64,000 bases of DNA from Ruminiclostridium cellobioparum DSM 1351 = ATCC 15832 (GTDB lineage Bacteria; Bacillota; Clostridia; Acetivibrionales; DSM-1351): the NCBI RefSeq assembly GCF_000621505.1, contig NZ_JHYD01000034.1:27747-91746 (forward strand), in the 5' to 3' direction. Under the pieces are notes generated by a model, which worked only from the letters and a program-made list of their open reading frames with translations, was not told the origin of the DNA and ran no database searches. A program made the position numbers and the translations under genes. This document shows positions 53,815 through 61,420 of this stretch, in pieces. Numbering within the stretch: the stretch's first letter is position 1; each line of letters begins with the position of its first letter.

Positions 53815-53882
53815 CATATTATAAAATATTTCAAAAAATTGGCCTTAAAACTATGCATATTTATTAATTTTCATACAATGTG

Positions 53883-53912
53883 TTGACTTGTTTTAAATAT
53901 GAATGATATAAT
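53883..53912 (+). promoter_or_regulatory. Sigma-A promoter of the iclR-type gene
   Basis: TTGACT (53883-53888) and TATAAT (53907-53912) with an 18-base spacer on the plus strand. The predicted start near 53919 is followed by a palindrome at 53927-53942, which points to autoregulation. Confidence 0.82.
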
Positions 53913-53926
53913 TTTATTCATAAGTC

Positions 53927-53942
53927 GTTCGGATATCCGGAC
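53927..53942 (+). promoter_or_regulatory. Putative autoregulatory operator of the iclR-type gene
   Basis: GTTCGGATATCCGGAC is a 16-bp palindrome with one mismatched pair, located about eight bases past the predicted start of transcription and 33 bases before the start codon. It shares the GTTCG half with the sites at the dgoD promoter. Confidence 0.55.
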
Positions 53943-53974
53943 GGATAATCGTAATTGTGAATGAGGGAGATAAT

Positions 53975-54781
53975 ATGGAAAACCGGAATATCAAGATTAA
54001 CAAGACTGTAGCCCGCGTTGCAGATATATTGGACTATATTGCCAAGTCGCAAAAGCCGGCGGGTTTGGCTGAAATCAGTAAGGAACTTAAAATACCCAAA
54101 AGCAGTGCTTTTGATATAATACATACACTTGCAAGCAAAAAAATGTTAATCATAAATGAAGAGACAAAAACATTTCAGTTGGATGTTAAATCCTTTGAAA
54201 TCGGAAGTGCATATCTTGGGCGTTCCCATATCCATAGCGCCGCACGTCCCTATTTAAAGGATCTAAGCCTGCAAACCGGTGAAACAGCATTTCTGGCTGT
54301 TCCAAACAACGGCTTCCTCGTATACCTGGACAAGGTGGAAGGAAGATCCCCTACCAGGACTACATGTGTAATAGGCGACCGGAATTATATGCATTGTACC
54401 GGCCTCGGCAAAGCCATGCTGGCATCCATGCCTATTGAAGAAGTGAGAATGATAACAGGCGGCGGAAAACTGCAAACGCATACGGCAAATACTCTCCCCG
54501 ATTTCAACAGTCTCATAGCCGACCTTGAAAAAATTAGGGAAAGAGGTTATTCCATCGACAACTGTGAAGACAATGATTTTGTATTTTGTGTCGCTGCTCC
54601 CATACTCAATCATTCGGGTAAATGCATAGCCGCAATAAGCATTTCTACCATATACACGCCTTCTACCAGGGAGAAGGAACCGTTCTACAGCAAGTTAATA
54701 ACCGATGCCGCCCTGGAAATCTCCCACAGATTCGGCTATACTGAAAACTTAATTTATTCCGTTCGCTCATATAATATTTAA
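53975..54781 (+). CDS. IclR-family transcriptional regulator
   Basis: A 268-residue IclR/KdgR-type regulator. An N-terminal winged helix-turn-helix (about residues 8-65) contains GLAEISKELKIPKSSAFDII. A C-terminal effector domain (about 80-255) has the family segments YLDKVEGRSPTRTTCVIGDRN, HCTGLGKAMLASM and ERGYSIDNCEDNDFVFCVAAPI. IclR relatives of sugar-acid pathways bind 2-keto-3-deoxy acids and release DNA. The ATG at 53975 follows GAGGGAG; a start six codons earlier overlaps that site. It is divergent from the dehydratase operon and precedes the kinase and aldolase genes, so it likely controls both. Confidence 0.93.
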   Translation: MENRNIKINKTVARVADILDYIAKSQKPAGLAEISKELKIPKSSAFDIIHTLASKKMLIINEETKTFQLDVKSFEIGSAYLGRSHIHSAARPYLKDLSLQTGETAFLAVPNNGFLVYLDKVEGRSPTRTTCVIGDRNYMHCTGLGKAMLASMPIEEVRMITGGGKLQTHTANTLPDFNSLIADLEKIRERGYSIDNCEDNDFVFCVAAPILNHSGKCIAAISISTIYTPSTREKEPFYSKLITDAALEISHRFGYTENLIYSVRSYNI

Positions 54782-54826
54782 TCCGGCATAACAATATATT
54801 TCCATTTCGTACGGTTCAGTATCCCT

Positions 54827-54862
54827 AAATCAATTGCCGTGGACTCTCACGGTAATTGATTT
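54827..54862 (+). promoter_or_regulatory. 15-bp hairpin in the leader of the Eda-VOC gene
   Basis: AAATCAATTGCCGTG and CACGGTAATTGATTT pair, with one G-T, around GACTCT. It ends 18 bases before the start codon of the next gene. It might end iclR transcription (no T-run follows), stabilise the leader or bind a regulator. About 20 bases upstream lies the repeated CCATTTCGTACG motif (54801-54812). Confidence 0.6.
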
Positions 54863-54880
54863 ACGAAAAGAGGAAAGATT

Positions 54881-55534
54881 ATGAACCAGACCTTATACCT
54901 TATCAGGCAATTTGGAGTACTTCCGTGTATCCCGACTCTGCAGGGTATTGATATATCAACTTTAAACAATACCCTTATTAATTCCGGTATCCCTTATATC
55001 TGTTTGGAGACCGAAAGTTCCCATGTGTCACCGGTTTTAGATTCCGACATAACATTATTAAATTTATCTTCAAGTGAAAAGCAGTACCTACTGAAAGAAA
55101 ATGTAAGATTTATCACCATTCCTTCCCAGCTCTGTTCACCAAATGAGTCTGAAAATTTATCCGAATTTCTCCGGTCTGAAATTGATAAAATTTTGGATCT
55201 GAAGCTGATCCATATCGGCATTAATTCAAAAAATGAAGGGGAAGCCGGTGAAATTACCCGACAATACGGCAGCCTTCTTAACCTTCCTGTGAAAGATACC
55301 AGGGATTCTTTTTTTGTGGGAACTCTTGTTGAGGTTATGAAACATCCCTTTCTGGGAAAAAACGGCCATATTGCATTGGGAACCGGTAATATACATCTGG
55401 CCGTCAGCTATTACCGTGCACTTGGATATGAATTCAATTTCGATACGGCAGTATACAATGCTTCAAAAGAACTGGTACTCATTTATCTGAAAGAAGAGTA
55501 CGGGGGCTTTGCCTTGCATTTTAAGCAGGTTTAA
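54881..55534 (+). CDS. Shrunken KDPG-aldolase-like domain fused to a VOC domain
   Basis: A 217-residue protein in two parts. Residues about 107-217 form a vicinal-oxygen-chelate (glyoxalase-like) domain like that attached to the C-terminus of many clostridial KDPG aldolases: LIHIGINS, EVMKHPFLGKNGHIALGT and EYGGFALHF. Possible metal ligands are His111, Glu151 and His163. Residues about 1-100 look like a KDPG aldolase barrel cut to roughly half. The opening LIRQFGVLPCIPT and a strand with ICLETES (Glu near 43) remain, but the strands with the Schiff-base Lys are absent. It should therefore not be an aldolase. The role is unknown; being next to the kinase and real aldolase suggests an accessory or epimerase function on the keto-deoxy acid. 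Confidence 0.75.
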   Translation: MNQTLYLIRQFGVLPCIPTLQGIDISTLNNTLINSGIPYICLETESSHVSPVLDSDITLLNLSSSEKQYLLKENVRFITIPSQLCSPNESENLSEFLRSEIDKILDLKLIHIGINSKNEGEAGEITRQYGSLLNLPVKDTRDSFFVGTLVEVMKHPFLGKNGHIALGTGNIHLAVSYYRALGYEFNFDTAVYNASKELVLIYLKEEYGGFALHFKQV

Positions 55535-55572
55535 GTGTAAATGATAATACAATTTCAAAAGGAGTAATTATA

Positions 55573-56523
55573 GTGTCTGAAGTCTTAACTTTTGGTGAAT
55601 CCATGATTGTGTTTGCACCGTCTCAATCGGGATTACTCCGTTATATAAATAATTATGAGGCAAAATTTGCCGGTGCCGAAAGCAATACAGCCATAGGTCT
55701 CTGCAAACTGGGGCACACTGCCCGGTGGTTCAGCCGTATCGGGAATGATGAACTGGGTCAATACATACTATATAAGATACGTGCGGAAGGGGTTGAGGTC
55801 GATAATGTCATTATGGATAATGAACATCCGACGGGTATAATGATTAAAGAATTATCCGGGTCGGGCCAAACCAGGGTCTATTATTACCGCTCAGGTTCTG
55901 CCGCAGCCTATTTAAGTCCGACAGATCTGCCGCCGGAATTGTTTGAGAATGTAAAAATACTCCATGTCACAGGAATTACTCCGATATTAAGTGACAGTTG
56001 TCACTCCCTGACCATTTCGGCAATAAAAACAGCCAGACAAAAAGGTATAAAAGTCAGTTTTGACCCAAATATCAGGAAAAAGCTCTGGAATAATTCCGAT
56101 CATTCTGAAATGATCAGAGGACTTATTCATGATTCAAATATTGTAACCCTTGGTTTGGAAGAAGCTGAAATACTATATGGCAATAAAAATTTTGAGCATT
56201 TGAATGAAATTCTGTTCCGTTCTCCCCATTTGGAATATTTAGCCATAAAGAACGGCGCCGAAGGAGCTTTTGTCTCAGATGGTAAAACCCATTATTCCAT
56301 TGCACCTTATCCCTGCAACTGTATTGACAGTATCGGAGCGGGTGACGCCTTCAACGCGGCATTTCTGGCAGGTATTCTGGAAAACAGGCCCGTTGGGGAA
56401 TGCGGAAAAATGGCGGCAATTGCGGGAGCCTTAAGTACTGAAACCACAGGGGATACCGAAAGTCTTCCTACAAGGCAGCAATTGAATTCAATTTTAGAAC
56501 CGGAACAATCAATTTATCGATAA
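55573..56523 (+). CDS. PfkB-family 2-keto-3-deoxy-sugar-acid kinase
   Basis: A 316-residue PfkB/ribokinase-family kinase. Substrate-binding glycines lie in NYEAKFAGAESNTAIGLCKLG near residues 26-46, and the C-terminal catalytic signature is IDSIGAGDAFNAAFLAGIL near 253-271, with the Asp as base. The KDG-kinase-type segment SFDPNIRKKLW is present near 170. It should phosphorylate the 2-keto-3-deoxy-galactonate or -gluconate made by the dehydratases. The start follows AAAAGGAG with a GTG at 55573. The KDPG-type aldolase gene begins 16 bases after its stop. Confidence 0.9.
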   Translation: MSEVLTFGESMIVFAPSQSGLLRYINNYEAKFAGAESNTAIGLCKLGHTARWFSRIGNDELGQYILYKIRAEGVEVDNVIMDNEHPTGIMIKELSGSGQTRVYYYRSGSAAAYLSPTDLPPELFENVKILHVTGITPILSDSCHSLTISAIKTARQKGIKVSFDPNIRKKLWNNSDHSEMIRGLIHDSNIVTLGLEEAEILYGNKNFEHLNEILFRSPHLEYLAIKNGAEGAFVSDGKTHYSIAPYPCNCIDSIGAGDAFNAAFLAGILENRPVGECGKMAAIAGALSTETTGDTESLPTRQQLNSILEPEQSIYR

Positions 56524-56539
56524 AAAGGAGGAAAATCAG

Positions 56540-57184
56540 ATGAAAACCCTGATACAAAAATATCCTGTCATTTCTATTTTAAGGAACATACCGGAAAAAT
56601 ATCTTGTTCAGTACGTCAATGCAATTATTAACGGAGGGATACACTGCTTTGAGGTAGCACTAAACACTCCGGACGGAGACAAACAAATTAAATTATTAAA
56701 ACAGGAGTTTAAAAATAAAATAGTTGTGGGGGGCGGAACTGCCATAACTAAAGAGCGTATTGACAGAGCCGTTGAAGCCGGAGCCGAATTTTTACTTACT
56801 CCGTCTTCCTCAGAAAAAATAATCCGGCATTGTCATGATCAAAAAATTAAAATTCTCCCGGGCGTAATGACACCTACAGATGTTGAATTGTGCGTATCAT
56901 ACGGCTATGACACCATGAAACTTTTTCCGGCCGGAGATTTACCTTTAAACTATGTCAAAAGTCTGAAGGGTCCTTTTGATCAAACCGATTATGTGGCCGT
57001 TGGCGGTATCTCCCTGTCCAATGCAGCACAATATCTTGACAGCGGTTATTCAGGTGTAGGAATTGCAAGCGGCCTGGTGCCCGACGAATATATTATTAAC
57101 ATGGACTGGCCGGCAGTAACAGCTTATATTCGTGACAGGCTGCCGGCAATCATGGCCTGCAAATCTATTAATTCAATAGGCTGA
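56540..57184 (+). CDS. eda: 2-keto-3-deoxy-6-phospho-sugar-acid aldolase
   Basis: A 214-residue class I aldolase of the KDPG/KDPGal family. The catalytic Glu is in HCFEVALNT near residue 39, the phosphate and turn motifs are ILPGVMTPTD near 113-122, and the Schiff-base Lys is in YDTMKLFPAGD near 134. The phosphate-binding VAVGGIS lies near 155. It makes pyruvate and glyceraldehyde 3-phosphate. With the dehydratases and PfkB-type kinase this completes a DeLey-Doudoroff-type route. It lacks the C-terminal VOC domain, which is found instead on the separate protein at 54881. The AAAGGAGGAAA ribosome binding site is strong. Confidence 0.94.
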   Translation: MKTLIQKYPVISILRNIPEKYLVQYVNAIINGGIHCFEVALNTPDGDKQIKLLKQEFKNKIVVGGGTAITKERIDRAVEAGAEFLLTPSSSEKIIRHCHDQKIKILPGVMTPTDVELCVSYGYDTMKLFPAGDLPLNYVKSLKGPFDQTDYVAVGGISLSNAAQYLDSGYSGVGIASGLVPDEYIINMDWPAVTAYIRDRLPAIMACKSINSIG

Positions 57185-57225
57185 TTGCTCAGCTTGAGAC
57201 AAGGCAGCTTCTTTTTAATCTAAAA

Positions 57226-57279
57226 TACGACATATGCGGTTCAGGGCAGCCGCATATGTCGTATAATTTGGTTTTTTTC
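57226..57279 (+). terminator. Rho-independent terminator after the KDPG-type aldolase gene
   Basis: Perfect 14-bp arms TACGACATATGCGG (57226-57239) and CCGCATATGTCGTA (57250-57263) with a ten-base loop, followed by a run of seven T at 57272-57278. It ends the iclR-kdgK-eda side; the convergent serS stops at 57297. Confidence 0.92.
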
Positions 57280-57296
57280 TGATTTATTGTTTCTCT

Positions 57297-58574
57297 TTAT
57301 TTTATTACAGTCATCCCGCCCATGTACGGCTGCAGCGCTGCCGGAATATTCACGGAACCGCCGGCATTCAGGTTGTTCTCCAGGAATGCAATCAGCATTC
57401 TTGGAGGAGCCACGACAGTATTGTTCAGGGTGTGTGCAAAATATTTGCCGCTTTCCCCGTCCACACGGATTTTCAGGCGGCGGGCCTGTGCATCGCCGAG
57501 GTTTGAACAGCTTCCCACTTCAAAATACTTTTTCTGCCTTGGTGACCAGGCCTCGATGTCAACTGATTTCACCTTTAGATCAGCCAGATCTCCCGAACAG
57601 CATTCCAGAGTTCTGACAGGTATGTCAAGGGAACGGAACAAATCCACAGTATTCTGCCAGAGCTTGTCATACCACAGCATGCTGTCTTCAGGCTTACAGA
57701 CAACAATCATCTCCTGCTTTTCAAACTGGTGGATTCTATAAACACCTCTTTCCTCAAGTCCGTGAGCACCTTTTTCCTTTCTGAAGCAGGGTGAATAGCT
57801 GGTCAAAGTCTGGGGCAGTGAGCTTTCGGGCAGTATGGTATCAATGAACTTACCTATCATCGAGTGTTCACTGGTTCCGATCAGATACAGATCCTCTCCC
57901 TCTATCTTGTACATCATGGCATCCATTTCAGCAAAGCTCATAACACCTGTCACAACTTCGCTTCTGATCATAAACGGAGGGACGCAGTATGTAAATCCCC
58001 TGTCTATCATAAAGTCTCTCGCATAGGAAATTACGGCCGAATGAAGTCTTGCTATATTGCCCATCAGGTAGTAAAAACCGTTTCCAGCAACCTTTCTGGC
58101 ACTGTCCAGGTCTATTCCGTTCAATTTTTCCATTATTTCAGTGTGATACGGAACTTCAAAGTCCTTTAAAGCAGGTTGGCCATAGCGCTGAACTTCCACA
58201 TTTTCGCTGTCGTCCCTGCCGAGGGGTACACTTGGGTCTATTATATTGGGAATGGTCATCATTATCGTCTTTACTTTTGCTTCAAGTTCATTTTCCTTTA
58301 CTTCAAGCTCTGCCAGACGTGCAGCCTGATCATTGACTTTTTTCTTCAGCTGCTCGGCTTCTTCTTTTTTACCCTGGGCCATGAGTCCGCCGATTTGTTT
58401 GGAAATCTTGTTTCTGTCGGCCCTTAAAGCTTCCGCTTCCTGTTTGGCACTTCTCAGCCCGGCATCCAGAGCTATAACCTCGTCAACCAGGCCCAGTTTC
58501 TTGTCCTGGAACTTGTTTCTGATGTTCTGTTTGACTATTTCGGGATTTTCTCTTACAAATTTTAAGTCTAACAT
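57297..58574 (-). CDS. serS: Seryl-tRNA synthetase
   Basis: A 425-residue class II aminoacyl-tRNA synthetase, the usual length. It opens MLDLKFVRENPEIVKQNIRN, followed by the N-terminal antiparallel coiled coil (about 30-100) that grips the long arm of tRNA-Ser. The catalytic core has motif 2 in YSPCFRKEKGAHG near 268-280 and motif 3 in NNTVVAPPRMLIAFLEN near 388-404. It is preceded by a T-box leader and its own sigma-A promoter, so it is induced when tRNA-Ser is uncharged. It is the only housekeeping gene recognised here. Confidence 0.98.
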   Translation of the reverse strand: MLDLKFVRENPEIVKQNIRNKFQDKKLGLVDEVIALDAGLRSAKQEAEALRADRNKISKQIGGLMAQGKKEEAEQLKKKVNDQAARLAELEVKENELEAKVKTIMMTIPNIIDPSVPLGRDDSENVEVQRYGQPALKDFEVPYHTEIMEKLNGIDLDSARKVAGNGFYYLMGNIARLHSAVISYARDFMIDRGFTYCVPPFMIRSEVVTGVMSFAEMDAMMYKIEGEDLYLIGTSEHSMIGKFIDTILPESSLPQTLTSYSPCFRKEKGAHGLEERGVYRIHQFEKQEMIVVCKPEDSMLWYDKLWQNTVDLFRSLDIPVRTLECCSGDLADLKVKSVDIEAWSPRQKKYFEVGSCSNLGDAQARRLKIRVDGESGKYFAHTLNNTVVAPPRMLIAFLENNLNAGGSVNIPAALQPYMGGMTVIK

Positions 58575-58603
58575 AATTTCACTCCTAATTTTGATTATTT
58601 ACA

Positions 58604-58847
58604 ATAAAAAAACTCTCATCCCAAAAAACCACTGGGACGAAAGTATTCCGCGTTGCCACCCAAATTGCCGGTACCTGCGTGCCGGCCACTCAAATAAAGT
58701 ACTATACAGGGTACCAGCCTTCCGACTTTTAATCGAAAGCTCAAAAAGTGGACTGATTTATACTTTCACCGATTCCCACCAGCCGTCGGCTCTCTGAAGA
58801 AAGTTCTAAATCTTGGCTTTTATCATCGCTTATTATTAGTATCATTA
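58604..58847 (-). promoter_or_regulatory. T-box riboswitch leader of serS
   Basis: Read on the minus strand, the leader contains the conserved T-box sequence GGGTGGCAACGCGG (58645-58662 region). A terminator follows: CGTCCCA pairs with TGGGATG, then a run of T (58604-58642). Upstream, the stem I region (about 58700-58800) includes AGAGAGC and GGTGGGAATC-type elements, and a specifier candidate AGTCC containing serine codons AGT and TCC. Uncharged tRNA-Ser would favour the antiterminator. The T-box call is firm; the specifier codon is tentative. Confidence 0.92.
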
Positions 58848-58853
58848 TGCATA

Positions 58854-58882
58854 ATTATATATATTTTTATTCCTATTTTCAA
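58854..58882 (-). promoter_or_regulatory. Sigma-A promoter of serS
   Basis: TTGAAA (58877-58882) and TATAAT (58854-58859) on the minus strand with a 17-base spacer. Transcription would begin near 58847, just ahead of the T-box stem I. The promoter lies immediately behind the neighbouring minus-strand gene's stop region. Confidence 0.8.
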
Positions 58883-58897
58883 GAAAATTTTAATCAA

Positions 58898-60061
58898 TTA
58901 TCTCTTATTCAAACCCAATACCCTGGCCAACGCCTTGTCCCGGGTGACAATAGCACCTTTGGGACACAGCTCCTGACAGCAGAAGCAGCGGATACACTTG
59001 CTGTAATTCCATTTAGGGATTGTTTTGCCGTCATGCTTTATAAAAGATATTACTTTTGATTTTTCAGGACATGCCTCATCACATTTTTTACATCCAATAC
59101 ACTTTTCCTCAACCAAAACAGGATCGGGCGCCGTCAGGGAAGATACAAGACTGGTCAGACCCGGAGTCAGGAAGTTAACCACTTTTGCATTTCTGGAGAG
59201 CTTAAAATCCCTTGATTTCATATTTTCAATGCTCTCTCCCAGGACTTCTATTTCCTCCGGAAGCACTGTTCCCCACTTTGAATCCTGTGCAGCCTTTAAA
59301 ACAGGTATGGACAAAACATTCTCGTACCCTATAAGTCTCACCGCCGTGGAGTCAACTGCAGTAACGGACTTTCCCATGATCAGGGTATCCATTTGCCTGG
59401 GAGTCCCGTTTCTGGGCCCGTTTCCCTCCATGGCAACTATCCCGTCCAAAATGGCAAAACCGGTTTTGACCAAAGAGTTCAAATCCAAAAGCATTTTGGC
59501 AAAGCCGGCAGAATCGGGCAGCTTGGTATGCCAGCCGGCTTTTTGCCCTCCGGGAATACAGCCGAACTGGTTTTTAACCGCCCCTGTATAATACATCATG
59601 GCATGGGTCTTAAGCTTTGGAAGAGTTATGACCACATCAGCCTCATAGGAGGCTTTGGCAATATCCCAGTATTTGTACATAAGCGGCTTATCAAGTTCAC
59701 AGTGCACAGCCTGGTTAAAATCCGCAAACCTGACACCGTATTTATCTGCTATTTCCATAAAACCTGACTTTTCGGCGGCTTTCCCGGTATCCTCCTGTCC
59801 GGGTGAATCGCCAAAAGAAATGTTGTCACTATACTCTTTTACAATTCTGACAACCGCTTCAAAAACAGCATAATGGGTAATAATCGGAGACCCTTTCTCA
59901 ACCACACTGAGAAAATTCGGCTTTAAAAGAACCTTGCTGTCCGCCGGAATGAGCTCCCGCAAAAAAGCCTGGCCTCCCAAAAGATCAAAACCTTCTCTCA
60001 GCTTTCTTTCTATCTGATCAACCTCATATCCGGTACATTTTAATAAAGCTACTTTTTCCAT
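58898..60061 (-). CDS. DUF362 protein with two 4Fe-4S clusters
   Basis: A 387-residue protein. The N-terminal DUF362 region (about 1-290) includes VLLKPNFLSV near 45 and ITLPKLKTHAMMYYTGAVKNQFG near 145-167, the core signature of the family. The C-terminal part carries two ferredoxin motifs, CIGCKKCDEACP near residue 322 and CIRCFCCQELCP near 355. Such proteins are cytoplasmic and their function is not established, although electron transfer or metal-cluster work is assumed. It stands alone between serS and a GNAT gene. No membrane segment is evident. Confidence 0.9.
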   Translation of the reverse strand: MEKVALLKCTGYEVDQIERKLREGFDLLGGQAFLRELIPADSKVLLKPNFLSVVEKGSPIITHYAVFEAVVRIVKEYSDNISFGDSPGQEDTGKAAEKSGFMEIADKYGVRFADFNQAVHCELDKPLMYKYWDIAKASYEADVVITLPKLKTHAMMYYTGAVKNQFGCIPGGQKAGWHTKLPDSAGFAKMLLDLNSLVKTGFAILDGIVAMEGNGPRNGTPRQMDTLIMGKSVTAVDSTAVRLIGYENVLSIPVLKAAQDSKWGTVLPEEIEVLGESIENMKSRDFKLSRNAKVVNFLTPGLTSLVSSLTAPDPVLVEEKCIGCKKCDEACPEKSKVISFIKHDGKTIPKWNYSKCIRCFCCQELCPKGAIVTRDKALARVLGLNKR

Positions 60062-60145
60062 AGGCCTCGCACTCTTGAAATTTATTATAGTTAATATTCT
60101 ACCCTTATGAAAATGTTAAGGCAACAGTCAAATTTACTATCCTGA

Positions 60146-60682
60146 CTAAGGGATAAATCCATAAAACCTCCCGTCATAATACCTGCCTTCAATGAAATAG
60201 TAATCCTTCAAACGCCCTTCCAGTACAAAACCGTTCTTTTCGAGAACACGGCAGGAGCCGGTATTTGCTTCAGCTACGCGAGCATGGAGTTTATGCAGCT
60301 CAAGGACTTCAAACGCAAAAGTTTTCAACAGCCTTACCACTTCGGTACCAAAGCCCCTTCCCCAACAGGGCTTGCTTAAAACATAACCTATTTCTGCATG
60401 TCCTGCCTCTCTGTCAAAATTAAACATCATTGCGGTTCCGATTATTTGACGGCTGTATTTTTCTGTGACCGAGGCATAAAAATGGGTGCCCTCGGATTCC
60501 CTTTTCAACATCTGCTCCACATGGCGTATGGTTTCATCGGGACTTTCCATCAGTCTCCAGCCGATAAAACGCGAGACCTCCTTATCGGAGGCATATTTGT
60601 GTATTTGGGCGGCATCATTCCGATTCAGGGCTGTAAAGCAGATTTTATCACCCTCCATTTGGTGTAACAGTTCAGTTGTCAT
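60146..60682 (-). CDS. GNAT-family N-acetyltransferase, RimJ/RimL-like
   Basis: A 178-residue acetyltransferase. Strand and loop motifs of the GNAT fold are visible: AEIGYVLSKPCWGRGFGTEVV near residues 95-115 is the acetyl-CoA pyrophosphate loop, and HARVAEANTGSCRVLEKNGF near 130-150 is the typical RimJ/RimL segment. Substrates range from ribosomal proteins to antibiotics and small amines; none can be assigned. It is a single gene with its own start 73 bases from the next GNAT gene, which is unrelated in detail. Confidence 0.9.
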   Translation of the reverse strand: MTTELLHQMEGDKICFTALNRNDAAQIHKYASDKEVSRFIGWRLMESPDETIRHVEQMLKRESEGTHFYASVTEKYSRQIIGTAMMFNFDREAGHAEIGYVLSKPCWGRGFGTEVVRLLKTFAFEVLELHKLHARVAEANTGSCRVLEKNGFVLEGRLKDYYFIEGRYYDGRFYGFIP

Positions 60683-60754
60683 TTGGTCTCTCCCATACTT
60701 TTAGTGTAGTAATGCAGGGTATCCAGGCTTCAACAATATGGTATATCCGGCTGT

Positions 60755-61330
60755 TCAGATATTTTTCAGCTCCAGCCACATAACAGTCTGATTCCCGTTG
60801 CCGTCAAGCTCGGTAAATCCAAGCTCCCTATACATGTTAAATGTGCCCCTGTACTGTTTCCGGGCATCATCCGTACTTTTGAAGGGAAGGGATATTACGG
60901 CATCAAAACCCTGTTCCCGGAAGCCTTCTACAGCTTTTTTCAGCAAAAGCCTGGCGACGCCCTGCCCCCTGTATTCAGGGTGAATGACAAAGCAAATGAC
61001 ACAGCCAACCTTCCTGTCCCCGGTTATATGACTCAAATCCCCGTCTATTCTGATAAACCTGTGTATGTCGTTTGCGCCGCACCAACCGATGCATTTGTCA
61101 CCGTCAAAAGCCAGGTACCCCTTCATTGTACCGTTATTTATGTTTTCAACAGCTATGGTGCGGTTCTCCTCACCTGTCCTGTTCATCCACACCTCCTGAG
61201 AACAATCCGAATAATAAAAGGCACAGAAGCAGCCGGCCCAGTGCGGGGCATGTCCGAAATCCAGTCCTCCCAGATATTCCGTAAATGTCCCTGCAAGCTG
61301 TGGACTCAGTGGTTTAACAGTGTAATTCAT
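60755..61330 (-). CDS. GNAT-family N-acetyltransferase
   Basis: A 191-residue acetyltransferase with the acetyl-CoA loop in CFVIHPEYRGQGVARLLLKKA near residues 110-130 and a YRELGF segment near the C-terminus (about 170). The N-terminal half has several Cys and aromatic residues (HWAGCFCAFYYSDC near 31-44), unusual for small GNATs. The substrate is unknown. Its ATG follows AAAGGAGTG. Confidence 0.87.
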   Translation of the reverse strand: MNYTVKPLSPQLAGTFTEYLGGLDFGHAPHWAGCFCAFYYSDCSQEVWMNRTGEENRTIAVENINNGTMKGYLAFDGDKCIGWCGANDIHRFIRIDGDLSHITGDRKVGCVICFVIHPEYRGQGVARLLLKKAVEGFREQGFDAVISLPFKSTDDARKQYRGTFNMYRELGFTELDGNGNQTVMWLELKNI

Positions 61331-61420
61331 AATTGCACTCCTTTTTTCAACTTATTTTTGTCCTTTCAGTCTGGTAGTCTGTGACATCCCGGAAAATTTA
61401 ACCGACGGCAATATATGAAT

